Translations under genes and position numbers: made by a program
The notes under the pieces: generated by a model
Told to the model about the DNA's origin: nothing
Seen by the model: only the letters and a program-made list of their open reading frames with translations
The model's database searches: none
Origin: Sporolactobacillus sp. THM7-7
GTDB lineage: Bacteria; Bacillota; Bacilli; Bacillales; Sporolactobacillaceae
DNA: 64,000 bases
Assembly (NCBI RefSeq): GCF_004153225.1
Contig: NZ_SEMB01000005.1
Coordinates: 52,073 to 116,072, forward strand
Reading direction: 5' to 3'
Shown here: positions 47,690 through 57,261 of the stretch, in pieces
Layout of the letters: each line of letters starts with the position of its first letter
Numbering within the stretch: the stretch's first letter is position 1

Positions 47690-47724
47690 AAAAGCCAATT
47701 CCGCAAATCGGGAATTGGCTTTTT
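47690..47724. terminator. Terminator after the TRAP operon
   Basis: AAAAGCCAATTCC pairs with GGAATTGGCTTTTT; convergent position, so it may also serve the leftward ABC gene. Confidence 0.85.
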
Positions 47725-47773
47725 GTGTTGGAATAGCTTCTAATAAATGAAAATCCGAAACTCATAGACCCTT

Positions 47774-48565
47774 CTATACAATATTCATCCCTTTCATGCT
47801 TTCATTCCGAATCAGCTCCACGGCGCGGGCTTTGTACTTTAGGAATTGCTGCGTGGTCCGGACCCGGTAATCTCTTGGTCTTGGTAAATGGATGTCGATT
47901 GTCTCTTTAATTTTTCCCGGTCTCGACTCCATGACCACCACCCGGTCTGCCATAAAGATGGCTTCATCGATATCATGTGTGACAAGGATAACGGTTTTTT
48001 GAGATTGCTCCCACACCCCTAATAACAATTCCTGCATCAGACTTCTCGTTTGCATGTCCAGCGCCCCAAATGGTTCGTCCAGCAGGATCACTTCCGGGTC
48101 GTTGGCAAGTGCCCGGGCGATTGCGACTCTTTGCTTCATTCCTCCTGATAACGCTTTTGGATAGGCCGACTCAAACCCCTTTAATCCAACTCTTTCAATG
48201 TATTCATGCGCGATTTGGGAACGCGTCGATGCCGGTATCCCCTTTTGTTTTAAACCAAATTCAATATTTTTCTGAACCGTCAGCCAGGGAAAGAGTGTAT
48301 AGGATTGAAAAACCATGCCGCGATCGGATCCAGGGCCGGTGACTCTTCTCCCGCCCAGGGTCACGGATCCTGACGTCGGCTTCTCCAGTCCGCCAATAAT
48401 CCGCAACAATGTTGATTTCCCGCAACCAGACGCCCCTAAAATCGATACAAACTCCTTTTGATTCACACATAGATCAATATGGTCCAAAGCATGAACAGCC
48501 TTTTGTCCCTTCCCAAACGTCTTTGAAACGTCCGAAATAATTAGCTCAGTCTTTCCACTGCTCAT
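47774..48565 (-). CDS. ABC transporter ATP-binding protein (nitrate/taurine type)
   Basis: 263 residues with Walker A GASGCGKST, signature LSGGMKQRVAIARAL, Walker B VILLDEPFGALD and the H-loop TH. The subfamily (SsuB/TauB/NrtD-like) fits the neighbouring permease and the binding protein at 52875. Last gene of the catabolic cluster; GGAGGTG before the ATG. Confidence 0.9.
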   Translation of the reverse strand: MSSGKTELIISDVSKTFGKGQKAVHALDHIDLCVNQKEFVSILGASGCGKSTLLRIIGGLEKPTSGSVTLGGRRVTGPGSDRGMVFQSYTLFPWLTVQKNIEFGLKQKGIPASTRSQIAHEYIERVGLKGFESAYPKALSGGMKQRVAIARALANDPEVILLDEPFGALDMQTRSLMQELLLGVWEQSQKTVILVTHDIDEAIFMADRVVVMESRPGKIKETIDIHLPRPRDYRVRTTQQFLKYKARAVELIRNESMKGMNIV

Positions 48566-48592
48566 CGTGTTTCACCTCCATGACCTATTGTT

Positions 48593-49423
48593 TTAATTCC
48601 AAGGGAAAAGCCGTTTGGATAACCACTTAAAGAGATAATCAAAGATGAGACCAATCACCCCAATCGCTAAAATGCCAACAAAAATATTCGATGTATTCAG
48701 CATACGCTGGGATTGAATGATCATATAGCCGATTCCAGAACTTGCGCCTACAAGCTCAGCGACAATAATATAAGTCCAAGCCCATCCTAAAATCATTCTT
48801 AAAGAATTTATGATTGAAGGCATACTGGCCGGAAGCATCACCCGCCATAAAACAGCGGCTCTGGAAGTTCCAAGCGTATAGGATACGTCGATTAAATCAT
48901 TCTGCACACTTTTTGTCGCAGCAGCGACCATGAGGATGAGCTGCGGAAAACTGCCGATAAAAATCACGGTCACTTTCTGCGTCTCATTCACTCCGATCCA
49001 TAAAATAAGCAGTGGTATAAAAGCTGACGCCGGCAAATACCTGCCAAATGAAATCAATGGTTCCAGTAAGCCTTCAATCGGTTTATAAGCACCTAAAAGA
49101 ATCCCCAGAGGGACAGCGATAACAGCAGCCAATATAAAACCGACCATGACCCTTACGATGGTTATCCCGATATCATGAATGAAATTCAGCTCTGTAAACA
49201 AACTGATGCCAGCCTGTATCGTCGCTGTCGGTGTCGGCAAAAAGATTGTGTCGACAATGCCCCCGTAAGTCAATATACACCAAAGAAGCAGGACAGCAGC
49301 AAAACCGATAAAGCCAAGCGTCAGATAAGCGGTATGCTGTATCTCGGCCTTCGGTGTGAATGACTGAACGGCTTTCTGAATTATGTCTTCTTTCAACTCT
49401 GTCTTCTCTTCGATTTCTGCCAT
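48593..49423 (-). CDS. ABC transporter permease (SsuC/TauC type)
   Basis: 276 residues, about six membrane helices, with the binding-protein-dependent transport motif near GAYKPIEGLLEPLISFGRYLPASAFIPLLILWIG and the EAA loop VSYTLGTSRAAVLWRVMLPASMPSI. Works with the ATPase downstream and the NMT1-like binding protein encoded beyond hutI and hutU. GGAGG upstream. Confidence 0.9.
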   Translation of the reverse strand: MAEIEEKTELKEDIIQKAVQSFTPKAEIQHTAYLTLGFIGFAAVLLLWCILTYGGIVDTIFLPTPTATIQAGISLFTELNFIHDIGITIVRVMVGFILAAVIAVPLGILLGAYKPIEGLLEPLISFGRYLPASAFIPLLILWIGVNETQKVTVIFIGSFPQLILMVAAATKSVQNDLIDVSYTLGTSRAAVLWRVMLPASMPSIINSLRMILGWAWTYIIVAELVGASSGIGYMIIQSQRMLNTSNIFVGILAIGVIGLIFDYLFKWLSKRLFPWN

Positions 49424-49454
49424 GAGCCAACCTCCGACTCTGCCATTTTTTCCA

Positions 49455-50699
49455 TCAGTGTTTTAGCAATTTTCCTTTTTTTATCACTGTCTCAACGATA
49501 TTGACGGCCGTATTGTAGACTAAGTACTGATAATCCGGATATTTCAAAATAAGTATATCGGCGATTTTGCCGGGTTCAATGCTGCCGATGCGATCCGCTC
49601 GGCTCAGTGCAGCCGCTCCGTTCAATGTAAAAGCAGTCAAAGCCTCCGCTGCGCTCATTTTCATATGGATGCAGGCGAGTGCAAAAATGAGCGGGGCCGA
49701 ATCGGTAAAACAGCTGCCCGGATTGAAATCGCTGGCCAGCGCCACGGCACAGCCGTGATCGATCATTTTTCGCGCGTCCGCATACCGTTTATTCAGGCAA
49801 AAGGCAGTTGCCGGCAGAAGCGTCGCGACAACGTGATTTTTCGCCAGCCGGTCGATACCATCATCGGAGGCCTCAAGCAAATGATCCGCCGATACGGCAC
49901 CGAGTTCGGCGGCGAGTTCCGCCCCGCCGAGCGGTTCGATTTCATCGGCATGGATTTTCAGACTTAGCCCCGCTTTTCTCGCTTCTAAAAGCAGCTGCCT
50001 GGAATGTTCGATCGAGATGACCCCTTTCTCACAAAAAACATCGCAAAATTCCGCGAGGTTTTGCTTAGCGACTTTCGGAAGAACGTCCGACATGAGAAAA
50101 TTGATATACGCATCGCTGCGGCCTTCAAATTCACGCGGCACCGCATGCGCTCCCAGAAAGGTAGGGACGACATCGACCGGATGCGTCTCATTTAGTCGTC
50201 TCATCACCTGAAGCTGTTTAATCTCCGTCTCCAGATCCAGTCCGTAACCGCTTTTCCCTTCGACAGTCGTTATACCAAACGATAACATCGAGTTTAGTCG
50301 CTTAACGCCGGATTGATATAACTCTTCGAGTGAACTTATTCTCGTCGCTTGGACCGTATTTTCGATTCCTCCACCCGCTGCCATAATGTCCATGTAACTT
50401 TTCCCTTCGAGCCTCATCAAAAATTCATCGGGGCGATAGCCGCCAAAAGTAAAATGCGTATGGGAATCAACGAATCCGGGAACGATACATTTACCGGTCG
50501 CATCGATGATTTCGTAATCCTCGGCACGAAAATCGGATAAAATCCGTTCCGTTGTATCAACGGCCTTGATTATCTCCCCTTCAATAACGACCGCCCCATC
50601 TTGAATCATAGTCAGGTCATTCATCTTCTTCCCGTAGGCTGCTGTTTTTCCGACCGGAGTCGCGATTTCGGCGGCATGTAGAATCATTTGCTTATTCAT
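49455..50699 (-). CDS. hutI: Imidazolonepropionase
   Basis: A 414-residue amidohydrolase opening the imidazolone ring to N-formimino-glutamate. DSHTHFTFGGYRPDEF (metal His pair), VEGKSGYGLDLETEIKQLQVM, LKIHADEIEPLGGAELAAELGAVSADHLLEAS and ASDFNPGSC are diagnostic of HutI. ATG at 50699 overlaps the hutU stop by eight bases, so the two are coupled. It is followed by ABC genes, not by hutG. Confidence 0.93.
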   Translation of the reverse strand: MNKQMILHAAEIATPVGKTAAYGKKMNDLTMIQDGAVVIEGEIIKAVDTTERILSDFRAEDYEIIDATGKCIVPGFVDSHTHFTFGGYRPDEFLMRLEGKSYMDIMAAGGGIENTVQATRISSLEELYQSGVKRLNSMLSFGITTVEGKSGYGLDLETEIKQLQVMRRLNETHPVDVVPTFLGAHAVPREFEGRSDAYINFLMSDVLPKVAKQNLAEFCDVFCEKGVISIEHSRQLLLEARKAGLSLKIHADEIEPLGGAELAAELGAVSADHLLEASDDGIDRLAKNHVVATLLPATAFCLNKRYADARKMIDHGCAVALASDFNPGSCFTDSAPLIFALACIHMKMSAAEALTAFTLNGAAALSRADRIGSIEPGKIADILILKYPDYQYLVYNTAVNIVETVIKKGKLLKH

Positions 50700-52725
50700 G
50701 ATTGTCACGCCGATCCATATCCAGTTTGTCAAATAATTGATCGTCTACTAAATAAGGAACGGTTACATGATTTTCACCTTGATATTTTTGGTTAAAAGCG
50801 AGTACCGTTTCGATCGCATGCGCATTTCTCGCCCAGCTTCTTCTCGCGACACCGCCCATGACATCCCATAGAATGGCCTTTTTAATCATTTCGTCGACGC
50901 GCCGGCTTCCGTCTAAAACAAGACCGAAACCACCGTTGATCGCTTTCCCAATGCCGACACCGCCGCCATTATGCAGCGCGACCAGACTCATACCCCGTGC
51001 CGCGTTACCGGCAAAACACTGAACGGCCATATCCGCCATCACATTGCTCCCGTCCTTGATATTCGCCGTCTCTCGGAATGGCGAATCCGTTCCGCTGACA
51101 TCATGATGATCCCGTCCAATCATAACCGGACCGATTTCCTGATTTCGCACCATTTCATTAAATTTCAGCGCGATATTCATTCGCCCTTCGGCATCCTGAT
51201 ACAGGATTCGCGCTTTTGTTCCGACGACGAGATGATTCCTTTCGGCATCGCGAATCCAGTTGTAATTATCTCGGTCCTGATATCTCCTTCCCGGATCGAT
51301 GCAGCTCATTGCCGCTTCATCTGTTTTTCTCAAGTCGGACTCTTTTCCACTCAGGCAAACCCATCTGAACGGCCCGTAGCCATAATCGAACAACTGCGGA
51401 CCCATGATGTCTTCTACATAAGAGGGAAGCGTAAAGCCATCCTTGTCATCTACACCGTTTTTTGAAATTTCTTTGACACCCGCGTCATAGACGGCCTTTA
51501 GAAAAGAATTGCCATAATCAAAAAAGTAAGTGCCCCGATCAGTCAATGCTTTTATTAGCTCATAGTGACGAACCAGGCTCTTATTGACAAGAGCCTTAAA
51601 ATGTTCTCTATCTTCACTAAGGAGCCGTGTCCGTTCCTCAAAAGTCAGTCCTTGAGGACAATAACCGCCGTCGTAGGCCGCATGGCAAGAGGTTTGATCG
51701 GACAACAGGTCTACTTTAATCTTGTTTTGGACGATATATTCCAGCAAATCGACAATATTACCATGAAAAGCGATCGAGATTGTCTCTTTTTTATCGAGAT
51801 GTTCTTTAGCTATTTTAAAGATCTCTTCTAAATTGCCTGATGACACACTAACCCATCCCTGATTCAGACGTGTCTCGATTCGAGATTGATCGACTTCGGC
51901 AATGATACCGACACCGTTCGCGATTTCAACAGCTTTCGGCTGGGCCCCGCTCATGCCGCCGAGCCCGGAACTGACGAAAAGATGTCCGGATAAATCGGCA
52001 TCATTGGGAATCCCCAATTTCATTCGCCCGGCGTTCAAAAGGGTATTGTACGTCCCGTGAACGATCCCTTGAGGGCCGATGTACATCCATCCACCCGCGG
52101 TCATCTGTCCGTAATTGGCCACGCCCATCTGTTCGGCGACTTCCCAATCCTTCAGATTGTCAAACTCGCCAACCATCAACGCGTTGGTGATGATCACTCT
52201 CGGAGCCGTTTCCCTTGTCCGGAACAGACCGAGCGGGTGGCCTGATTCAATGACCAGTGTCTGGTCGGCTTCAAGTCTTTCAAGATACTTCTTGATTAAC
52301 CGATATTGCATCCAGTTTTGGCAGACACTGCCCGTTTCTCCATAGGTAACCAGTTCATACGGATATAAAGCCACGTCAAAATCAAGATTGTTATCAATCA
52401 TGACCTGAAAAGCTTTTCCTTCGACGCACTTTCCTTTATACTCGTCAATCGGCTTCCCATAAATCCTCCCTGCAGGACGGAACCGGTAACCGTAAATCCG
52501 GCCACGTGTTTTTAACTCATGGAGAAATTCCGGCAGAAGCTGTTCATGATACTTTTCCGGAATGTATCTTAATGCGTTGCGCAGTGCGATTTCCGTTTGA
52601 TGCTGATCCAACGTATAGCCCCGGTCAGGCGCGCGGCGCACCCCATGTACAAATTCAGGCATCTCCGGCAATGCATCATCCAATGTTACAGACACTGGTT
52701 CCGAGTTCTTATGTTTCATGATCAT
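50692..52725 (-). CDS. hutU: Urocanate hydratase, long form
   Basis: About 677 residues, which is longer than the ~555 of B. subtilis HutU and belongs to a longer class. NAD-binding SSGLGGMSGAQPKAVEIANGVGIIAEVD, QTSCHAAYDGGYCPQG, GPVMIGRDHHDVSGTDSPFRETANI and ALHNGGGVGIGKAINGGFGLVLDGS are recognisable. It hydrates urocanate to imidazolone propionate. ATG at 52725 follows GGGAGG; two more ATGs upstream lack it. No hutH is present here. Confidence 0.9.
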   Translation of the reverse strand: MIMKHKNSEPVSVTLDDALPEMPEFVHGVRRAPDRGYTLDQHQTEIALRNALRYIPEKYHEQLLPEFLHELKTRGRIYGYRFRPAGRIYGKPIDEYKGKCVEGKAFQVMIDNNLDFDVALYPYELVTYGETGSVCQNWMQYRLIKKYLERLEADQTLVIESGHPLGLFRTRETAPRVIITNALMVGEFDNLKDWEVAEQMGVANYGQMTAGGWMYIGPQGIVHGTYNTLLNAGRMKLGIPNDADLSGHLFVSSGLGGMSGAQPKAVEIANGVGIIAEVDQSRIETRLNQGWVSVSSGNLEEIFKIAKEHLDKKETISIAFHGNIVDLLEYIVQNKIKVDLLSDQTSCHAAYDGGYCPQGLTFEERTRLLSEDREHFKALVNKSLVRHYELIKALTDRGTYFFDYGNSFLKAVYDAGVKEISKNGVDDKDGFTLPSYVEDIMGPQLFDYGYGPFRWVCLSGKESDLRKTDEAAMSCIDPGRRYQDRDNYNWIRDAERNHLVVGTKARILYQDAEGRMNIALKFNEMVRNQEIGPVMIGRDHHDVSGTDSPFRETANIKDGSNVMADMAVQCFAGNAARGMSLVALHNGGGVGIGKAINGGFGLVLDGSRRVDEMIKKAILWDVMGGVARRSWARNAHAIETVLAFNQKYQGENHVTVPYLVDDQLFDKLDMDRRDNHE

Positions 52726-52874
52726 TTTTGAACCTCCCGTTAGCATTCTTTTAAAAACTCCGTCCATCTTTATTCCTGAAAGCTAGACGAAAACAGGATC
52801 TGTAAATCAAGCCCGAACGAAATCCGGCAGCTATTTTTTTGAACATATAGAACGACTTCTTGATTCACAATCAA

Positions 52875-53900
52875 CTATTTACTCACAAAATCCCCATTAA
52901 TTAAATCAGAGGCTTTTGGCTGTTTGTTAATTAACTTTACTTTCATCCAGAAATCAGACGCTTTCTCGGTCACACCGTAAATCAGACCGGGTTTATCCTT
53001 TGTTCCAAAATATTTTTCATTTCCTGCTTGATCGTAGAATGTCACATCCGACTCGGTTGCTTTAAATTCTTCCACGGTTTGTCCCATGCTTTTGGCCATA
53101 ATCTTATTGGCATCGTCCGGATTTTTCTTCATGTAGTCCAGAGCGTCATACCAGGCATCCACAATTCCCTGTACAAGCTTCGGATTTTTATCGACAAAAT
53201 CTTTCCGCAAGCCGAGTGAATCAACGATCAGGCCCGGTGTTTTATCGCTTGAAAGTAGGACATGCCCGAACTTTGTATTCTCGGCTTTTGTCAGCCAGGG
53301 CTGCCAGGTGACCGCCGCATCCACTTTTCCGCCGACAAACGCGGCACCCGCATCGCCGGCGCTCATGTTCACCACTTTAACATCGTCCATGCTCATGCCG
53401 TTTTGATCGAGCATATACATAAACCAGAAATAACTGGCGCCGCCGCTTGTATCAATCGCGACTCTCTTTCCTTTTAGATCTTTAAACGTTTTAATTTCTT
53501 TTTTCGCAACAATGCCGTCACCACCACTTGATGTGTCAAGCGCCAGTACCTGATAAACCGGTATGTCTGCCGCAGCAGTCATGACGTGTGTATCCACGGT
53601 CGTCATGAACCCTTGAATCCGATTGGCCGCCATAGCCGATCGTCTGTCTGACGCACTCTGAATGGTTTGAAGTTTTACATTCACACCATGATCTTTAAAA
53701 AATCCTTTCTCTTCCGCCAAATACATCGGAGCAAACCCGATCCATGAAGAAATCCCCAAGTTAACGGTTCCTTTAAATGTATCTTTTTCATCACCGCTGC
53801 TACCACCGCTACTACTGCTGCTGTTCGAGGAGGAACAACCGGTCAAAATCAGAGCCAGTGATACGATTCCCACTAAGAAGAATAGAAATGCCTTCTTCAT
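52875..53900 (-). CDS. ABC transporter substrate-binding lipoprotein (NMT1/SsuA-like)
   Basis: 341 residues with a lipoprotein signal (LALILTGC, then a Ser-rich linker) and an NMT1-like domain (NLGISSWIGFAPMYLAEEKGFFKDHGVNVKLQTIQSASDRRSAMAANRIQGF). GGAGGCG upstream of ATG. Ligands of the family include sulfonates, pyrimidines and aromatic amines; here an imidazole- or amide-containing compound is likely from context only. Confidence 0.88.
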   Translation of the reverse strand: MKKAFLFFLVGIVSLALILTGCSSSNSSSSSGGSSGDEKDTFKGTVNLGISSWIGFAPMYLAEEKGFFKDHGVNVKLQTIQSASDRRSAMAANRIQGFMTTVDTHVMTAAADIPVYQVLALDTSSGGDGIVAKKEIKTFKDLKGKRVAIDTSGGASYFWFMYMLDQNGMSMDDVKVVNMSAGDAGAAFVGGKVDAAVTWQPWLTKAENTKFGHVLLSSDKTPGLIVDSLGLRKDFVDKNPKLVQGIVDAWYDALDYMKKNPDDANKIMAKSMGQTVEEFKATESDVTFYDQAGNEKYFGTKDKPGLIYGVTEKASDFWMKVKLINKQPKASDLINGDFVSK

Positions 53901-53952
53901 TTATGTCGCCTCCAATGATTCATACCATTTTTTTAAAACCAAATCATTAATC

Positions 53953-54918
53953 TTAACGGACCATATCTTCCGATTTTTCACCCGATAAAATTTTGGCGAC
54001 GTTACTTGCCGCCCGCCGTTTCAGTTCCGATAATGACTCTGTCGATAAATAAGACACATGGGGGGTTACAAATATATTGGGACAGTGAAAAATGGTTTCT
54101 TCACCCGTCGGGGGTTCCTGGGCAATGACATCGAGCATGGCCCCAGCGATTATTTTCCGCTTTACCGCTTCGATTAAATCATTTTCACAAATCACTTTTC
54201 CTCTTGATGTATTGATCAAATACGCGGTCTCTTTCATCATTTCAAACTCTCTCATAGCGATTAAAGACCGTACGCTTTCGTCGTACTTTGTATGCAGGGT
54301 TACATAGTCTGCTCTTTTAAGCCCCTCTCCCAGACTGACTTTCTTCACACCGTAGTTTCTTTCGTCCTCTTCACTCAGCCGCGGATCGCAAGCTAAGACG
54401 TCCATTTTCATTCTTTTGGCTTTCATGGCCACGGTTCTCCCAATCCTGCCGAAACCAATAATGAATAGTGTTGAAGATTGAATTCTTGGATTCAGTTTCC
54501 TTGCGGCCTGAGCCCCCCATGGTCCCCGATTAGCAACATTCAGATAGTAAGGCAGCTTCTTATTAAAGAAATAAATAGCGGAAATCACGTAATCCGATAC
54601 ATCTTCGACACAATACCCGGGTACGAAAGTAACCGTAATTTCTTTTGATCTGGCTGCATCGATATCGACCCTGTCATAACCACCCCCATAGATTGCGATA
54701 ATTTTGCACCTTGTCAGTTTTTGAATCGTTTCTTTCGGGATGCTCACATACACTTGGCAGAGGATCGCATCGGCATCCTTTCCAAACTGTTCTAAATCAG
54801 CCTGATAATCGTTGCCGGAATGCTTAATGATGCAACCCGGAAACGTCTGATTTATAATGTCTTCTTCGATTTGATAATCGGACCATTCCTCGTCGATAAT
54901 CCATATCAGCGGTCTCAA
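53953..54918 (-). CDS. D-isomer-specific 2-hydroxyacid dehydrogenase (CtBP-like)
   Basis: A 321-residue NAD-dependent dehydrogenase. FIIGFGRIGRTVAMKAKRMKMDVLACDP is the Rossmann loop; INTSRGKVICENDL carries the active-site Arg, and TPHVSYLSTES the active His. The substrate-specific N-terminus is divergent. TTG start behind AGGGAAGTGA. Probably oxidises or reduces a 2-hydroxy/2-keto acid in the cluster's pathway. Confidence 0.85.
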   Translation of the reverse strand: MRPLIWIIDEEWSDYQIEEDIINQTFPGCIIKHSGNDYQADLEQFGKDADAILCQVYVSIPKETIQKLTRCKIIAIYGGGYDRVDIDAARSKEITVTFVPGYCVEDVSDYVISAIYFFNKKLPYYLNVANRGPWGAQAARKLNPRIQSSTLFIIGFGRIGRTVAMKAKRMKMDVLACDPRLSEEDERNYGVKKVSLGEGLKRADYVTLHTKYDESVRSLIAMREFEMMKETAYLINTSRGKVICENDLIEAVKRKIIAGAMLDVIAQEPPTGEETIFHCPNIFVTPHVSYLSTESLSELKRRAASNVAKILSGEKSEDMVR

Positions 54919-54971
54919 AAAATCACTTCCCTGAGTTTGATCGGCGTTTTCTTCAAACGAACACCGTTTGC

Positions 54972-56234
54972 TTATTTAACCCGCATTTCCACCGATTTTT
55001 TATGTGCCAAAAGACCTTCAACACTCGCTAAGTGCATGCATGCTTCTGACAAGTTTCTGCATCCTTCTTCGGTAATTTTCTGGTAAAAAGACGTTTTTAT
55101 GAAGGTACCGACCCAAACGCCGTTTGAATACTTAGCCGTTCCCATTGTTGGGAGGATGTGATTTGTTCCGGATACATAGTCGCCAAATGCAACCGGGGAA
55201 TAGCTGCCAATGAATAACGATCCATAGTTGTGCAATTGCTCGCTCATCTCATCGGCATGTTTTGTTTGCACTTCCAAATGCTCGGGAGCGATTTCATTAG
55301 CGATTTTTACTGCCTCTTCATCGTCTTTTGCTAGAATGATCTGCCCGTTATCATTCCACGACTGTCTGGCGATTTTATTTGTTTTTAATTCGCTTAAAAA
55401 AAGTTCCAGTGCTTCTTCAACCTGATGAATCGTTTCTCTATCTGTGCAAACTAAAATCGTCTTTGTGTGGGGATCGTGTTCCGCCTGTGCCAGCAAATCG
55501 ATGGCAACGTATGCCGGATTTGAACTTTCATCGGCGATAATAAGTACTTCACTTGGACCAGCCAGACTGTCAATACCGACATCTCCCAATACTTGCCTTT
55601 TGGCTTCAGTCACAAATCTGTTCCCGGGACCGACAATCAAATCCACCTTTTTTACAGTCTCCGTTCCGTATGCCATAGCCGCAACAGCCTGAGCGCCACC
55701 AACAGAATAAATTTCATCCGCCCCTGCGATATCCATGGCGACTAATACCGCCGGATGGATGTTTCCATATTTTTGCGACGGGGGGCAGCAGGCGCATACT
55801 GTCTTCACTCCGGCTATTTTAGCGGTGATAACAGACATTAAGGCTGAGCTTGGTAAAGGATACCTGCCGCCTGGAATATAGGCGCCGCAACGTTCCACAG
55901 GGATCAGTCTGTGTCCCAGGGTAACACCTTTTACAGGGCTCTGAACGTTCATGTTTTGCAGACATTTAAATTGATTTTCCGCATAAAATGCAATATTCTT
56001 CGCGGCAAACTTCAGGGAGTTCACCGTCATTTCATCCACAAAATCATACGCTTTTTGAATATCGTCCGCCGATACTTTGACATTTTTCAAATCAACTCGA
56101 TCAAATTGACTAGCGAGTTTCAGCAACTCTTTGTCTCCGTCTTCTTTCACACGTTCAATGATTCCCGATACGAGTTTTGTCAGCTCTTCATCTCGCCGAT
56201 AAGTTTTCTTCACAGCTTTTTTTTTAAATTCCAT
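54972..56234 (-). CDS. HisD-family dehydrogenase
   Basis: 420 residues, similar throughout to histidinol dehydrogenase: RLIPVERCGAYIPGGRYPLPSSALMSVI, GGAQAVAAMAYGTETV, VGPGNRFVTEAKRQV, AGPSEVLIIADESSNP, LLAQAEHDPHT and GTNHILPTMGTAKYSNG. There are no other his genes nearby, so a biosynthetic role is unlikely. HisD paralogs in catabolic clusters oxidise other alcohols, such as sulfopropanediol (HpsN). Histidinol as substrate is possible given hutU and hutI. Confidence 0.85.
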   Translation of the reverse strand: MEFKKKAVKKTYRRDEELTKLVSGIIERVKEDGDKELLKLASQFDRVDLKNVKVSADDIQKAYDFVDEMTVNSLKFAAKNIAFYAENQFKCLQNMNVQSPVKGVTLGHRLIPVERCGAYIPGGRYPLPSSALMSVITAKIAGVKTVCACCPPSQKYGNIHPAVLVAMDIAGADEIYSVGGAQAVAAMAYGTETVKKVDLIVGPGNRFVTEAKRQVLGDVGIDSLAGPSEVLIIADESSNPAYVAIDLLAQAEHDPHTKTILVCTDRETIHQVEEALELFLSELKTNKIARQSWNDNGQIILAKDDEEAVKIANEIAPEHLEVQTKHADEMSEQLHNYGSLFIGSYSPVAFGDYVSGTNHILPTMGTAKYSNGVWVGTFIKTSFYQKITEEGCRNLSEACMHLASVEGLLAHKKSVEMRVK

Positions 56235-56256
56235 AACGTGTCTCCTCGGTACCTCA

Positions 56257-57246
56257 TTAAAATTTAAAAAGAACTTTAACTTCTTTTTTATCTTGATTGA
56301 CTAGTTTGTCAAAAATCTGTTTTCCCTTTTCTATGTTGGTTACATGCGTAATAAGCGGTGCAACATCTACCTTTTCGTTCGAAATCAACCTTTCTGCTTC
56401 TTTCAATTCTTCAAATGTATAAGTACTGCACCCATTTATTTTCATCTCTTTTTCAATCATCGGGTTCGGATCAATCGTAATTTTCTGTTCATAAAGTGCA
56501 ACAATGAATAAAGAACCTCCTGACTTCAGTACGTTGAGGGCATCACGATAACAGGCTTGAACGCCTGTGGATTCTACAGCTTTATCAAAGGTGTTAGGTG
56601 ATTCGGCTTTTTGAAATGTTTCATCTGCTCCCAATTTTTTAGCCAGCCTCAATCGATTATGCGACAGATCGACAACGGTCAATCGATTGACCGGGTAGAC
56701 GCTTTTTAATAAGGTAACCGTCAGCAATCCAATCGGGCCGGCCCCAAATATAATGACGTCGTCACTCTTCCGAAAAGCCGCCTGATTGCATACATGGAGA
56801 GCTACCGCCAACGGCTCGGTCAGTGCCGCGTCTTTAATCTTCTTTACCGAATTTACTTTCAGCAATTTATTTATCTGCAGTGACAAATATTCGCTGAAAC
56901 AGCCTTGGGTTACTTCACCGATAAATCCGATATGCTCACATCGATTATACTTCTCCGCGTGACAGGCCGAACAGTGCATACACGGAACCCTTGGATCGCC
57001 GACAACAATATCTCCCTTTTCAAAGATGTCATTGTCCTCAATCTCTTCAATCTGACCGACAAATTCATGGCCCATTGTCTCCGGTAAATGACTGACAAAC
57101 ATCCCTTTGCGATAAATATGGAGATCCGAGCCGCAAATCCCTGAATAAAGAACTTTAATCAAGGCTTCACTCGGTTGGCGCTTCGGTCGATCGATTTCAT
57201 CTACTCTGATATCATTGATTCCATAATTTCTTAAGGCTTTCAACAT
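56257..57246 (-). CDS. Zinc-dependent alcohol dehydrogenase (MDR family)
   Basis: 329 residues. Catalytic zinc ligands lie in GICGSDLH and GHEF; the structural zinc Cys set is in VPCMHCSACHAEKYNRCE; the NAD loop is IFGAGPIGLLTVTLLK. Resembles sorbitol/threonine dehydrogenase-like proteins. AGAGGTGATGC before ATG. Sits between the SDR and HisD-like genes; substrate unknown. Confidence 0.88.
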   Translation of the reverse strand: MLKALRNYGINDIRVDEIDRPKRQPSEALIKVLYSGICGSDLHIYRKGMFVSHLPETMGHEFVGQIEEIEDNDIFEKGDIVVGDPRVPCMHCSACHAEKYNRCEHIGFIGEVTQGCFSEYLSLQINKLLKVNSVKKIKDAALTEPLAVALHVCNQAAFRKSDDVIIFGAGPIGLLTVTLLKSVYPVNRLTVVDLSHNRLRLAKKLGADETFQKAESPNTFDKAVESTGVQACYRDALNVLKSGGSLFIVALYEQKITIDPNPMIEKEMKINGCSTYTFEELKEAERLISNEKVDVAPLITHVTNIEKGKQIFDKLVNQDKKEVKVLFKF

Positions 57247-57261
57247 GCATCACCTCTTTTC

